Positions 43,613-52,026 of a DNA stretch of 64,000 bases are shown one piece after another. Under the pieces are notes generated by a model. The model saw nothing but the letters and a program-made list of their open reading frames with translations. It had not been told where the DNA came from and searched no databases. The stretch covers positions 682,001 to 746,000 of the forward strand of contig NZ_SIUB01000001.1 in assembly GCF_004310425.1 (NCBI RefSeq), written 5' to 3'. Numbering within the stretch: the stretch's first letter is position 1; every line of letters starts with the position of its first letter. A program made the translations under genes and the position numbers. This DNA comes from Hansschlegelia quercus. GTDB lineage: Bacteria > Pseudomonadota > Alphaproteobacteria > Rhizobiales > Methylopilaceae.

Positions 43613-45127
43613 ATGGATTACGTTCGTGAGATTCTCGACGCCCGCGTCTACGACGTGGCGGCGCATACCCCCCTCGACCGCATGGTCCGGCTGGGGGCGC
43701 GGCTCGGCCGGGACGTGCTGCTGAAACGGGAAGACCTGCAGCCGGTCTTCTCGTTCAAGATCCGCGGCGCCTACAACCGCATCGCGCGGCTCTCGGAAGA
43801 AGATCGCCGCGCCGGCGTGGTCTGCGCCTCGGCCGGCAACCACGCGCAGGGCGTGGCGCTCTCAGCGCAGCGACTCGGCGTCGAAGCGCTGATCGTGATG
43901 CCGGTCACCACGCCGCTGATCAAGATCGACGCCGTGCGCCATCTCGGCGGCGAGGTCCTGCTTCACGGCGACACGTTCGACGACGCCTACGCCTTCGCCC
44001 GCGTGCTCGGCGCCGAGCGCGGCATGACGTTCATCCACCCCTATGACGATCCGGACGTCATCGCGGGCCAGGGCACGATCGCGGTCGAGATCCTGCAGGA
44101 TCATCCGGGGCCGATCGAGGCCGTGTTCGTGCCGATCGGCGGCGGCGGGCTCGCGGCGGGCATTGCGTCCTACATCAAATATCTCCGGCCTTACGTGAAG
44201 GTCATCGGCGTCGAACCCGCCGACGCCGCCTCCATGAAGGCCGCGATCGAGGCCGACGAGCGCGTGGTGCTTCCGCGCGTCGGCCTGTTCGCGGACGGCG
44301 TCGCCGTGCGTCAGGCGGGCGAGGAGACGTTTCGCATCTGCCGCGAGCTGCTCGACGGCGTGATCACCGCCGATACCGACGCGATGTGCGCGGCGGTCAA
44401 GGACATCTTCGAGGACACGCGCGTGCTGGCGGAGCCCGCGGGCGCGCTGTCGCTCGCAGGCCTCAAGGCCTACGCCGCCGAGCACAAGGAGGTGCGCGGC
44501 GCGCTCATCGCGATCAACAGCGGCGCCAACATGAACTTCGACCGGCTCCGCCATGTCGCCGAACGCGCCGAGGTCGGCGAGACCCGCGAGATCCTGCTCG
44601 CCGTCAGCATCCCCGAGGAGCGCGGCAGCTATCGTCGCTTCATCGAGATGATCGGCGGCCGGACGATCACCGAATTCAACTATCGCTACGCCGCGAGTTC
44701 GGCCGCTCACGTGTTCGTCGGCCTGAAGCTTGGCGACGCCGCGCGGGAGAAGCCGGAGCTGATCGCCAGCATGGAGGCTGCCGGCTATCAGGTGCTCGAC
44801 ATCAGCGCGGACGAGACCGCCAAGCTGCACATCCGCTACATGGTCGGCGGCCATCCGCCGAAGATCGCCGACGAGATCGTGCTCCGCTGCGAGTTTCCGG
44901 AGCGCCCCGGCGCGCTGCTCCGGTTCCTCGAGGCGGTCGGGACCGATTGGTCGATCACCCTGTTCCACTACCGCAATCATGGGGCCGATTACGGCCGAGT
45001 GCTGGTCGGGCTCCAGGTGCCCGCCGCCGACCGGGCGCGGTTCGACGAGAAGATCGCAGGCCTCGGCTATCCCTATGAGGACGAGTCGCAGAACGCGGCC
45101 TACCAGATGTTCCTGGCCGCGACCTGA
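43613..45127 (+). CDS. ilvA: Threonine ammonia-lyase, biosynthetic type
   Basis: PLP enzyme that deaminates threonine to 2-oxobutanoate, first step of isoleucine synthesis. The 504 residues fit the biosynthetic form: catalytic domain with K49 in FSFKIRGAYN as the PLP Schiff base, ASAGNHAQGVA, PIGGGGLAAG and the phosphate-binding turn, then two ACT-type regulatory repeats (about 335-500, with EERGSYRRFIEMIGGRTITEF and RCEFPERPGALLRFLEAVG) that give isoleucine and valine control. GAGGAG-like text precedes the ATG. Next gene follows after 12 bases. Confidence 0.96.
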   Translation: MDYVREILDARVYDVAAHTPLDRMVRLGARLGRDVLLKREDLQPVFSFKIRGAYNRIARLSEEDRRAGVVCASAGNHAQGVALSAQRLGVEALIVMPVTTPLIKIDAVRHLGGEVLLHGDTFDDAYAFARVLGAERGMTFIHPYDDPDVIAGQGTIAVEILQDHPGPIEAVFVPIGGGGLAAGIASYIKYLRPYVKVIGVEPADAASMKAAIEADERVVLPRVGLFADGVAVRQAGEETFRICRELLDGVITADTDAMCAAVKDIFEDTRVLAEPAGALSLAGLKAYAAEHKEVRGALIAINSGANMNFDRLRHVAERAEVGETREILLAVSIPEERGSYRRFIEMIGGRTITEFNYRYAASSAAHVFVGLKLGDAAREKPELIASMEAAGYQVLDISADETAKLHIRYMVGGHPPKIADEIVLRCEFPERPGALLRFLEAVGTDWSITLFHYRNHGADYGRVLVGLQVPAADRARFDEKIAGLGYPYEDESQNAAYQMFLAAT

Positions 45128-45139
45128 CGGGAGTCGGGA

Positions 45140-46096
45140 TTGCCAGAAATGACACCCGAACCGCTCGTATTCGCTGGCCGCATGGATGCGGAGGAGGAGG
45201 CCTCGTGGCTCGACGCGCTCCGTCTCGCAATGCCGGCGGAGACGGTGACGCCGTTCCGCGCGCTCGGCGACGAGGCGCGTCAGCGGGCGGAGATCGCGAT
45301 CGTCGCGAATCCAGATCCCTCGGACATCGCGGCGCTGCCCAAGCTCGCCTTCGTGCACAGCCTGTGGGCCGGCGTCGAGCGGCTCGTGAGCGAACTTGGA
45401 CCCGGCGCGCCTCCGATCGTGCGGCTGGTCGATCCGTCGATGGGCCGGGTCATGGCGGAGGCCGTGCTCGCCTGGACGCATTACCTGCAGCGCGACATGC
45501 CGGCCTATGCGCGCCAGCAGCGCGAGCATAGATGGGCCCCTCTGCCTTATCGCAAACCCGAAAGCATGATTGTGGGCCTGCTCGGCCTTGGGGCGCTAGG
45601 CGCCGCCGCGGCTGCCCGGCTTCTCGACGCAGGGTTCCGCGTCGCCGGCTGGAGCCGCTCGCCGAAGGCCCTTCCGGGGGTCGAGACATTCACCGGAGAC
45701 GAAGGTCTCGCGGCGCTTCTCTCGAAAAGCGACGTCGTGGTGTGCCTCTTGCCGCTGACGGCGGCGACGCGAGACTTGCTAGACGCTCGACGCCTCGCCG
45801 AGATGAAGCCCGACGCCGCGCTGATCAATTTCGGCCGCGGACCGATCGTAGTGGCTGCGGATCTGATCAGGGCGCTCGACGAGGAAAAGCTGTCGCACGC
45901 AGTGCTCGACGTGTTCGACAAAGAGCCGCTCGATCAGGCCTCGCCGTTCTGGGCTCACCCCAACGTCACCGTACTTCCGCACATCACGGCGCCGACGGAC
46001 CACGCCACAGCGGCAGCGGTGGTCGCCTCGAGTGTCCGCGACTTTCGCCTGACCGGTAGAATACCGGGACACGTCGACCTCACGCGGGGATATTGA
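45140..46096 (+). CDS. D-2-hydroxyacid dehydrogenase (glyoxylate/hydroxypyruvate reductase A-like)
   Basis: NAD(P)-dependent reductase of 2-oxo acids, 318 residues. NAD site GLLGLGALGAAAAARL (about 151-166), catalytic Arg in INFGRGPIVV, Glu in the DVFDKEPL stretch, and His in VLPHITAPTDH. The start is TTG 45140, six bases after GGGAG; ATG 45149 lies further from it. It is 12 bases downstream of ilvA; a shared transcript would link 2-oxobutanoate formation with 2-oxo acid reduction, but this is inference. Confidence 0.9.
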   Translation: MPEMTPEPLVFAGRMDAEEEASWLDALRLAMPAETVTPFRALGDEARQRAEIAIVANPDPSDIAALPKLAFVHSLWAGVERLVSELGPGAPPIVRLVDPSMGRVMAEAVLAWTHYLQRDMPAYARQQREHRWAPLPYRKPESMIVGLLGLGALGAAAAARLLDAGFRVAGWSRSPKALPGVETFTGDEGLAALLSKSDVVVCLLPLTAATRDLLDARRLAEMKPDAALINFGRGPIVVAADLIRALDEEKLSHAVLDVFDKEPLDQASPFWAHPNVTVLPHITAPTDHATAAAVVASSVRDFRLTGRIPGHVDLTRGY

Positions 46097-46123
46097 GCCT
46101 CACGCGATCAGGTCGATGACAGT

Positions 46124-47179
46124 CTACCGGACGCCCTCGGAGGCGCGGTTCAGGCGCTTCTCCAGCCAGACGCCGTAACGCGACGCGCCGAAGCACAGAG
46201 CGAAATAGATGAGCGCCGCGAACGCATAGGCCTCGTCGTAGAAGCCGAGCCATGCCGGGTCGTTCGCCGCCGCGCGCGAGGCGTTCAGCAGGTCGAAGAT
46301 CCCGATCGCCGCGAGAAGCGTAGTGCTCTGAAGAACGCCGATGGCGAGCGTCACCAAAGCCGGCATAACCGCCCGCAGCGCCTGAGGCAGGACGACATGG
46401 CGCAGGGCGCCGATCCGGCTGAAGCCGAGCGCGAGCGCCGCCTCCGTCTGGCTGTCGGGGAGGCCCTGCAGCCCGGCGCGGATAATCTCCGCGAAATAGG
46501 CCGCGAAGAACAGGGCCATCGCGATCAGCCCCCGGACGAGCTTGTCGAGTTCGATGCCCGGCGGAAGCGCAAGCGGCATGGCCAGCATCGCGAGATAGAG
46601 CACGGCGATGAGGGGCGTGCCTCGGACAAGTTCGATATAGGCGGCGCAGAGCCAGCGCGGGACCGGAAGGTCGGACCTCCGGCCGAGCGCCAAAGCGAGC
46701 CCGATCGGGAAGCCCAACGACAGGCTTGCGATCGTAACGAGGAGCGACAGCGGCAGGCCGCCCCATTGCGAGGATGGAACGTCCGTTGCGCCCGGCCAGC
46801 CGCCGAGCAGGACGCAGGCGCCGGCGAGCAAGACGAGCGAGAGCGGCGCCAGCCATGCCGACCAGAAGCGCGGCGTCGCCAGGAGCACAAGAAGCGTCAG
46901 CAGCAGCGCCAGAGCGGCGGCCGCGCGCCAGTGCTCGTCGAAGGGATAAAACGCGAAGAGGATGAAGCGCAGCTTGGCGCCGACGAAGGCCCAGCATGCG
47001 CCGTCTTGCTCCGCGCAGGCCTTTGCGTCGCCCGTCCAGGTCGCGTCGATCAGCGCCCAGCGGATGATGGGCTCGAGCGCAAACCAAGCGCCGACCAGCA
47101 GCGCCGAGGTCAGGGCGGCGTTCGCCCAGCCGCCGAACAGGCCGGCCCAGAGGCGGCGGATCAGGCCGTCCTCGCTCAC
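46124..47179 (-). CDS. aapM: Amino acid ABC transporter permease, AapM-like
   Basis: Inner-membrane subunit of a general L-amino acid uptake system of the Aap type; 351 residues, longer than ordinary HisM-type permeases because of the N-terminal extension typical of AapM. The extension holds a transmembrane helix (LTSALLVGAWFALEPIIRWAL) and a Cys-containing periplasmic loop; the core is from about residue 150. The EAA loop that contacts the ATPase is DSQTEAALALGFSRIGALRHVVLPQALR. The GTG at 47179 overlaps the stop of aapQ (GTGA). The frame going on to 47818 is antisense noise. It is the last gene of aapJQM; the usual aapP is missing. Confidence 0.9.
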   Translation of the reverse strand: MSEDGLIRRLWAGLFGGWANAALTSALLVGAWFALEPIIRWALIDATWTGDAKACAEQDGACWAFVGAKLRFILFAFYPFDEHWRAAAALALLLTLLVLLATPRFWSAWLAPLSLVLLAGACVLLGGWPGATDVPSSQWGGLPLSLLVTIASLSLGFPIGLALALGRRSDLPVPRWLCAAYIELVRGTPLIAVLYLAMLAMPLALPPGIELDKLVRGLIAMALFFAAYFAEIIRAGLQGLPDSQTEAALALGFSRIGALRHVVLPQALRAVMPALVTLAIGVLQSTTLLAAIGIFDLLNASRAAANDPAWLGFYDEAYAFAALIYFALCFGASRYGVWLEKRLNRASEGVR

Positions 47180-48300
47180 GGCCGGGCGTAGCCCCGACGG
47201 GCGAGCGAGGCGTCGTAACGGTTCATCGCGAAGGAAAACGAGAGGTTCAGCGTCAGATAAGCGGCGATGACCAGCGTCAGCGCCTCGATCGCGTGCCCGG
47301 ACTGGTTGGCGGCCGTATTGGCCACGCTCACGAAGTCCGGGAAGCCGATCGCGACCGCCAGGCTCGAATTCTTGACGAGGTCGAGATAGGTCGATGTCAG
47401 CAACGGGACGATCACCCGTAGAGCCTGGGGCAGAACGACGAGGCGGAGCGTCGCGCCCCGCGACATGCCCAGCGCCTCGGACGCCTCCCACTGGCCTGCG
47501 GGGATCGACTGCACGCCCGCGCGAACGATTTCGGCGACCTGCGCCGAGGCGTGGACGGTCAGGCCGGCGAGCAACGCGGCGAATTCCGGCGAGACGCTGA
47601 CGCCCCCAGCGATGTTGAAGCCCCGCAGACGAGGCAGGTCGAGGCCGATCCCCGGCGCGCCAAAGACCAAGAGGCCGCAGGCGGCCATGCCGGACGCGCC
47701 CGCGAGGCCGAGCAGAACGCCTCGGCGCTCCGTGAAGAGCGACAGAAGTGGCAGGACGATCGCGGCCGTCACGCACGCCGCGAACGCGGCGCCGGACGGT
47801 CCTTCCAGCGCGACCCACGGGAGATAGACGCCGCGGTTGCTTAGAAAGACGCCTGAGAGCGGCTGCAGGGCATGGCGCGCTGTCGGCAGAGCATGTGCCG
47901 CGGCGGTCCAGAAGAACAGCTGCAGCAGAAGGGGCGTGTTGCGGGCGATCTCGACGAAACCCTGCGCCAGACCCGAGAGCAGTAGATTGCGGGAGAGCCG
48001 GGCGAGCCCGATGAACGTCCCGAACACGGTGGCCAGCACGCAGCCGAAAGCGGAGACCAGGATGGTGTTGACCAAGCCCGCAAGGAGCGCGCGGGCGTAG
48101 AGGTGGCCAGCGCGATAGGCGATCGGAGACTCGCCGATCTCAAAGCTCGCGGGCTGCCCAAGGAAGCCGAAGCCCGGCGTCAGGCCGAGCCTCGCCATGT
48201 TGGACAGCACGGTCGCGCCGGCGGCGAACAGCACGACGGCGGCGATCAGCAGGATGGCGAATTGCAGAAAAGGCCGAGGGCCCAGGCGATGGCGAAGCAC
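47176..48300 (-). CDS. aapQ: Amino acid ABC transporter permease, AapQ-like
   Basis: Partner permease, 374 residues. AapQ features are the long periplasmic insertion between the first helices (ARLGLTPGFGFLGQPASFEIGESPIAYRAG) and the core with the EAA loop AGQWEASEALGMSRGATLRLVVLPQALR. About eight helices are predicted. It overlaps aapM by four bases and lies nine bases downstream of aapJ, so the three are one operon. Confidence 0.93.
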   Translation of the reverse strand: MLRHRLGPRPFLQFAILLIAAVVLFAAGATVLSNMARLGLTPGFGFLGQPASFEIGESPIAYRAGHLYARALLAGLVNTILVSAFGCVLATVFGTFIGLARLSRNLLLSGLAQGFVEIARNTPLLLQLFFWTAAAHALPTARHALQPLSGVFLSNRGVYLPWVALEGPSGAAFAACVTAAIVLPLLSLFTERRGVLLGLAGASGMAACGLLVFGAPGIGLDLPRLRGFNIAGGVSVSPEFAALLAGLTVHASAQVAEIVRAGVQSIPAGQWEASEALGMSRGATLRLVVLPQALRVIVPLLTSTYLDLVKNSSLAVAIGFPDFVSVANTAANQSGHAIEALTLVIAAYLTLNLSFSFAMNRYDASLARRGYARP

Positions 48301-48309
48301 GATGCGCCG

Positions 48310-49356
48310 TCAGCGGAACGGCGGCGCGTAAAGCAATCCGCCTTGGGTCCAGAGTCGGTTCAGCCCCCGTTCGAAGCCGATCCTCGTCTCTGGCCCGACA
48401 TTGCGGTCGAAGACCTCGCCGTAATTCCCGAGCGTCTTGACGATCTTGTACGCGAACTTCGGGTCGACCCCCGCCGCTGTTCCCACGCTCGCATCGACGC
48501 CGAGGAAACGGCGGATGGACGGGTCAGGGTTTTCCAGGAACTGGTCCACGTTCGCGGAGGTGATCCCGAACTCCTCCGCCTGGATCAGCGCGTAAACGCT
48601 CCAGTTGACGAGTTCGAGCCATCGATCGTCGCCCCACCGCACGGCAGGGGCGAGCGGCTCCTTGGAGATGCGCTCGGGCAGAAGGACGTAGTCGTCCGGG
48701 TTGCGAAGCTGCGTGCGCTTGATGCCGAGGTCGGAGCCGTCCTGGGTGAGCGCGTCGCAACGGTTCGCCTCGAGCGCCTTGAGGAATTCGCCGGTGTCCT
48801 CGATGGTCAGGGGCTTGAAGGTCGCGCCGTTCTTCCGGAAGAAATCGGCGATGTTCTGCTCGCCGGTCGTGCCCGTCTGGATGCAGACCGTCGCCCCGTC
48901 GAGGTCCTTGCCGCTCGACACGCCAGCCGCCTTCGGCACGAGAAGACCCTGCCCGTCGTAGAAGGCCACGGGTCCGAAATGGAAGCCCTGCTGCGTCGCG
49001 CGCGTGATCGTCTGCGTCGCCCCTGAGAGGAGGATGTCGAACTCGCCGGATTTCAGCGCAGGCAGGCGCTGCTGGGGCGAGGACGAGACGAACTCGATCT
49101 TCTCCGGGTCGCCGAGCGCGGTGATCGCGATGGCGCGGCCGATATCGATCCAGAAGCCCTGCCAGCGACCCGCGCCATCGGGCGCGAAGAAGCCGGGCTG
49201 CGAGCCCACGCCGGCCTTGATGAAGCCACGCTTGTGAATGGCGTCCAGCGTCGGGCCGGCCTTCGCCGCGGAGGAAACGAGCGCTGTCGCGAGCAGCAGG
49301 ACGGTCGCGACCAGGCCTCGGACCGTCCAAACTGTCGGCGAGCCTCGTCCAACCAT
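48310..49356 (-). CDS. aapJ: Amino acid ABC transporter substrate-binding protein, AapJ-like
   Basis: Periplasmic binding protein of the Aap system, 348 residues. A signal peptide (about 1-33, TVRGLVATVLLLATALVSSAAKA) precedes the SBP_bac_3 fold: IHKRGFIKAGVGSQPGFFAPDGAGRWQGFWIDIGRAIA, then FDILLSGATQTITRATQQGF, CIQTGTTGEQNIADFF and the second-lobe DALTQDGSDLGIKRTQL. It begins the operon; the 278-base region to the divergent reductase at 49635 must hold its promoter. Aap systems take up a broad range of L-amino acids; which is favoured here is unknown. Confidence 0.93.
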   Translation of the reverse strand: MVGRGSPTVWTVRGLVATVLLLATALVSSAAKAGPTLDAIHKRGFIKAGVGSQPGFFAPDGAGRWQGFWIDIGRAIAITALGDPEKIEFVSSSPQQRLPALKSGEFDILLSGATQTITRATQQGFHFGPVAFYDGQGLLVPKAAGVSSGKDLDGATVCIQTGTTGEQNIADFFRKNGATFKPLTIEDTGEFLKALEANRCDALTQDGSDLGIKRTQLRNPDDYVLLPERISKEPLAPAVRWGDDRWLELVNWSVYALIQAEEFGITSANVDQFLENPDPSIRRFLGVDASVGTAAGVDPKFAYKIVKTLGNYGEVFDRNVGPETRIGFERGLNRLWTQGGLLYAPPFR

Positions 49357-49634
49357 TTCGTTCGCCTCCTGACGTCCGGCTCAACGGCCGACGCTTCGTC
49401 ATCCTCGCATGGCTCGCAAAGAGCCGCATCCCTCCGCGGAATTTCGTCAGCAGTTTCAGCATCCGACAGTCGCCGACGACAGGCTGCGTCATAAGGAGGC
49501 TGGCCGAGAAAACCTCAGCGTGCTCTAGAACTTCGCGCTGATGAAAGCCTAAAGTGAAAGCGGCTACGTCGTTGTAATCCCTATCTCATTGCGATAGGAA
49601 GGCGGGATAGTTCTGGTCGGGTTTGGATAAACAT

Positions 49635-50684
49635 ATGGCGCGCAGCATTCTAATTCTTGGAGCTTCTTACGGCTCGCTGCTGGCAACGAAGTTGTTGATG
49701 GCCGGTCACAACGTGACCCTGGTTTGCCGGCAGAAGACTGCCGATCTCATCAACAGCGCCGGCACCGAGGTTCGCATCAAGCTGCGCGACGAAACGGAGC
49801 ATCGCTCGATCTTCTCGCGCGACCTGCCTGGGAAACTGGATGCGACGCCCCCCGAACACGTCGACGTATCGCGTTACGACCTGGTCGGTCTTGCGATGCA
49901 GGAGCCGCAATACACCAACCACACCATCCGCGTGCTGATGATCAAGATCGCCGAGGCGAAGCTGCCTTGCCTGTCGATCATGAACATGCCGCCGCTGCCC
50001 TATCTCAAGCGCATCCCCGGCCTCGAGGGCATGGACCTCGAAGAGGCCTTCACGAACGCCCAGGTCTGGGAGCGGTTCGAACCGGGCGTCATGTCGCTCT
50101 GCTCGCCGGACCCGCAGGCGTTCCGCCCGCCGGACGAGGGCGCCAACGTGCTCCACGTCGGCCTGCCGACGAACTTCAAGGCCGCCACCTTCGAGAGCGA
50201 AGCCCACAACCAGCTGCTTCGCGAGCTCGAGGCGGACATCGACGCCGTGACGCTGGACGGCAAGGACGTCCCGGTGAAGCTCAAGGTGTTCGACTCGCTG
50301 TTCGTGCCCCTGGCCAAGTGGTCGATGCTTCTGACCGGCAATTATCGCTGCATTACGCTTGGCGAGCCGCAGTCGATCCGCGACGCGGTGCACACGGACG
50401 TCGAGGCTTCGCGCGCGATCTACGAGCACGTGGATTCGATCGCCCGCCGGCTGGGCGCCGATCCGCAGGATCAGGTGCCGTTCGAGAAATACGCCAAGGC
50501 GGCGGAGAGCCTGCTGAAGCCCTCCTCGGCGGCCCGCGCAGTCGCCAGCGGCGCGCCGTTCATCGAGCGCGTCGACCTGCTGGTGAAGCTGGTCTCGCAT
50601 CAGCTCGGCATGCCGAACGTGGAGATCGACCGCACGGTCGAGACCGTCGACAAGAAGCTGGACGAAAGCATCGTGGCGGGCTGA
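49635..50684 (+). CDS. Ketopantoate-reductase-like NAD(P)-dependent protein
   Basis: A 349-residue protein whose N terminus (RSILILGASYGSLLATKLLMAGHNVTLVCR) is the NAD(P) fold of the ApbA/PanE family, but the rest lacks the usual PanE C-terminal pattern. Two further blocks (LPCLSIMNMPPLPYLKRIPG and FDSLFVPLAKWSMLLTGNYRCITLGEP) are unlike the family I know. PLP or CoA motifs are absent. It may reduce an acid intermediate of the adjacent pathway. The start ATG 49635 is preferred over a TTG twelve bases upstream. It is divergent from aapJ and convergent with the M20 peptidase. Confidence 0.75.
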   Translation: MARSILILGASYGSLLATKLLMAGHNVTLVCRQKTADLINSAGTEVRIKLRDETEHRSIFSRDLPGKLDATPPEHVDVSRYDLVGLAMQEPQYTNHTIRVLMIKIAEAKLPCLSIMNMPPLPYLKRIPGLEGMDLEEAFTNAQVWERFEPGVMSLCSPDPQAFRPPDEGANVLHVGLPTNFKAATFESEAHNQLLRELEADIDAVTLDGKDVPVKLKVFDSLFVPLAKWSMLLTGNYRCITLGEPQSIRDAVHTDVEASRAIYEHVDSIARRLGADPQDQVPFEKYAKAAESLLKPSSAARAVASGAPFIERVDLLVKLVSHQLGMPNVEIDRTVETVDKKLDESIVAG

Positions 50685-50778
50685 CCGAGCCCGCTATCGC
50701 ATGAACCGGCAGTTGCGGTGCGGCGGACGTCATGTCCGGCGCGCCGCGGCTGCCACGGTATCCTTCCGGCGGCGAGGG

Positions 50779-52026
50779 TCAGGGCGTCGCAGACAGGTAT
50801 ATTTCAGCACTTTCCTTTAGGATGCTGACAATAGCCTGAAGTTCCCTAAGATCGACATGCTCGTCCGCGCCGCCCATGTTATTCGGCGTGAGCCCGCAGG
50901 TGACTGTAGGAATACGAGCATATCGGTAGTGGCGCGCGTCCGAGGCGCCCACCCGCATTGTTCGCGCGGGGCGCTCGCCGAGGACGGCTACGCAGGCGGC
51001 GCTCACCGCTTCGACGACGGGGTCGTCAGGCGCGGTCCAGTTCGGTTCGTAACGGCGGATGTACTCGACCGCGATGTCAGGGACCGTCACGATGCGCCGG
51101 ATTTCATCCTCCACCTGCGCAACCGAGATGCCGACGGGAAGCCGGATGTCGGCGGTGGCTTCCGCTTCGTCGGGGATCAGGTTGCTAAGACGGCCACCTC
51201 GGATTGTGCTGAACGTGACGGTGACGTGGCCGAGGGTATGGCTCTCTCCCGCGCCCGAAAGCGCCTCGGAAACTGGCGCGCTCTCGACGATGGCGCGCGT
51301 CACCTCCTCCGGCGCGTTCACGGGAAGGTCGCGCAGGGCCTTCAGCCGCTGGATCACGTCGACGAGTTTCTCGATGGCGCTGTCGCCGCGGTGGACATGA
51401 GCCGCGTGGGCAGCCTTGCCAGTGGCCTTTAGCGTCAGCCAGATCATGCCTTTTTCGCCAAAGCGGAGGACGCCGGGCGAGCCGACGTCGGCGCTGATCA
51501 TCGCGTCGCCGCGCGCGTACGGAACAATGTCCAGCAGCAGCTTCGTCCCGAGCACGCCCATCGTCTCCTCATCGCCCGCAAAGGTCGCGACGATCTCGCC
51601 CGCCAGTTGCTCCCTCTTCGCCGCCAGACGGGCGAGCGCGACCACGATAGCCGCGACGCCGCCTTTCATGTCGGAGACGCCGAGGCCATACAGCTTGCCG
51701 TCGCGCTCCTCTCCGTCGGGATCGGTCGTCCACCCGGATCCCAGGGGATAGGTATCGAGATGACCGTTGAAGACGAGCCGTTTGCCCGGTCTTCCGCCGC
51801 GCACGCGCAGGACGAGGTTCGCCACGTGATCCGCGCCTCGGATGCGCTCCACCTCGACACCGTCTATCTGTTCGACAGCGGAGGCGATCACGTCCGCGGG
51901 ACCGTTGGTGTCCCCCGGAGGCGTTTCGCTGCGGGCGCGGAGCAGGCGCTTCGTCAACTCGACGACGTCGAGGCGATCCGACGGCAAGCAGGCGGCCTGA
52001 AGCTGATTTTCCGCGTCCATAGTCAC
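50779..52026 (-). CDS. M20 family metallo-amidohydrolase (ArgE/DapE-like)
   Basis: A 415-residue zinc amidohydrolase. Metal ligands: His in NGHLDTYPLG, Asp in LGVSDMKGGVAA, the Glu pair in AGDEETMG, Asp in SADVGSPG, and the final His in DEHVDLREL; the dimerisation lid domain lies at about residues 190-300 (HAAHVHRGDSAIEKL). Family members split acyl groups or N-terminal residues off amino acids. The GTG at 52026 shares four bases with the hyuB stop. It is the last gene of hyuA-hyuB-M20, so its substrate is probably an N-carbamoyl or N-acyl amino acid released by HyuAB. Confidence 0.9.
   Translation of the reverse strand: MTMDAENQLQAACLPSDRLDVVELTKRLLRARSETPPGDTNGPADVIASAVEQIDGVEVERIRGADHVANLVLRVRGGRPGKRLVFNGHLDTYPLGSGWTTDPDGEERDGKLYGLGVSDMKGGVAAIVVALARLAAKREQLAGEIVATFAGDEETMGVLGTKLLLDIVPYARGDAMISADVGSPGVLRFGEKGMIWLTLKATGKAAHAAHVHRGDSAIEKLVDVIQRLKALRDLPVNAPEEVTRAIVESAPVSEALSGAGESHTLGHVTVTFSTIRGGRLSNLIPDEAEATADIRLPVGISVAQVEDEIRRIVTVPDIAVEYIRRYEPNWTAPDDPVVEAVSAACVAVLGERPARTMRVGASDARHYRYARIPTVTCGLTPNNMGGADEHVDLRELQAIVSILKESAEIYLSATP

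Noticed and set aside
43862-45529. 555-codon frame antisense to ilvA
   Set aside because: Overlaps the complete, motif-bearing ilvA and the start of the hydroxyacid dehydrogenase; no recognisable domain.
47180-47818. Extension of the aapM frame to 47818
   Set aside because: It would lie inside aapQ; the GTG at 47179 overlapping the aapQ stop is the natural start.
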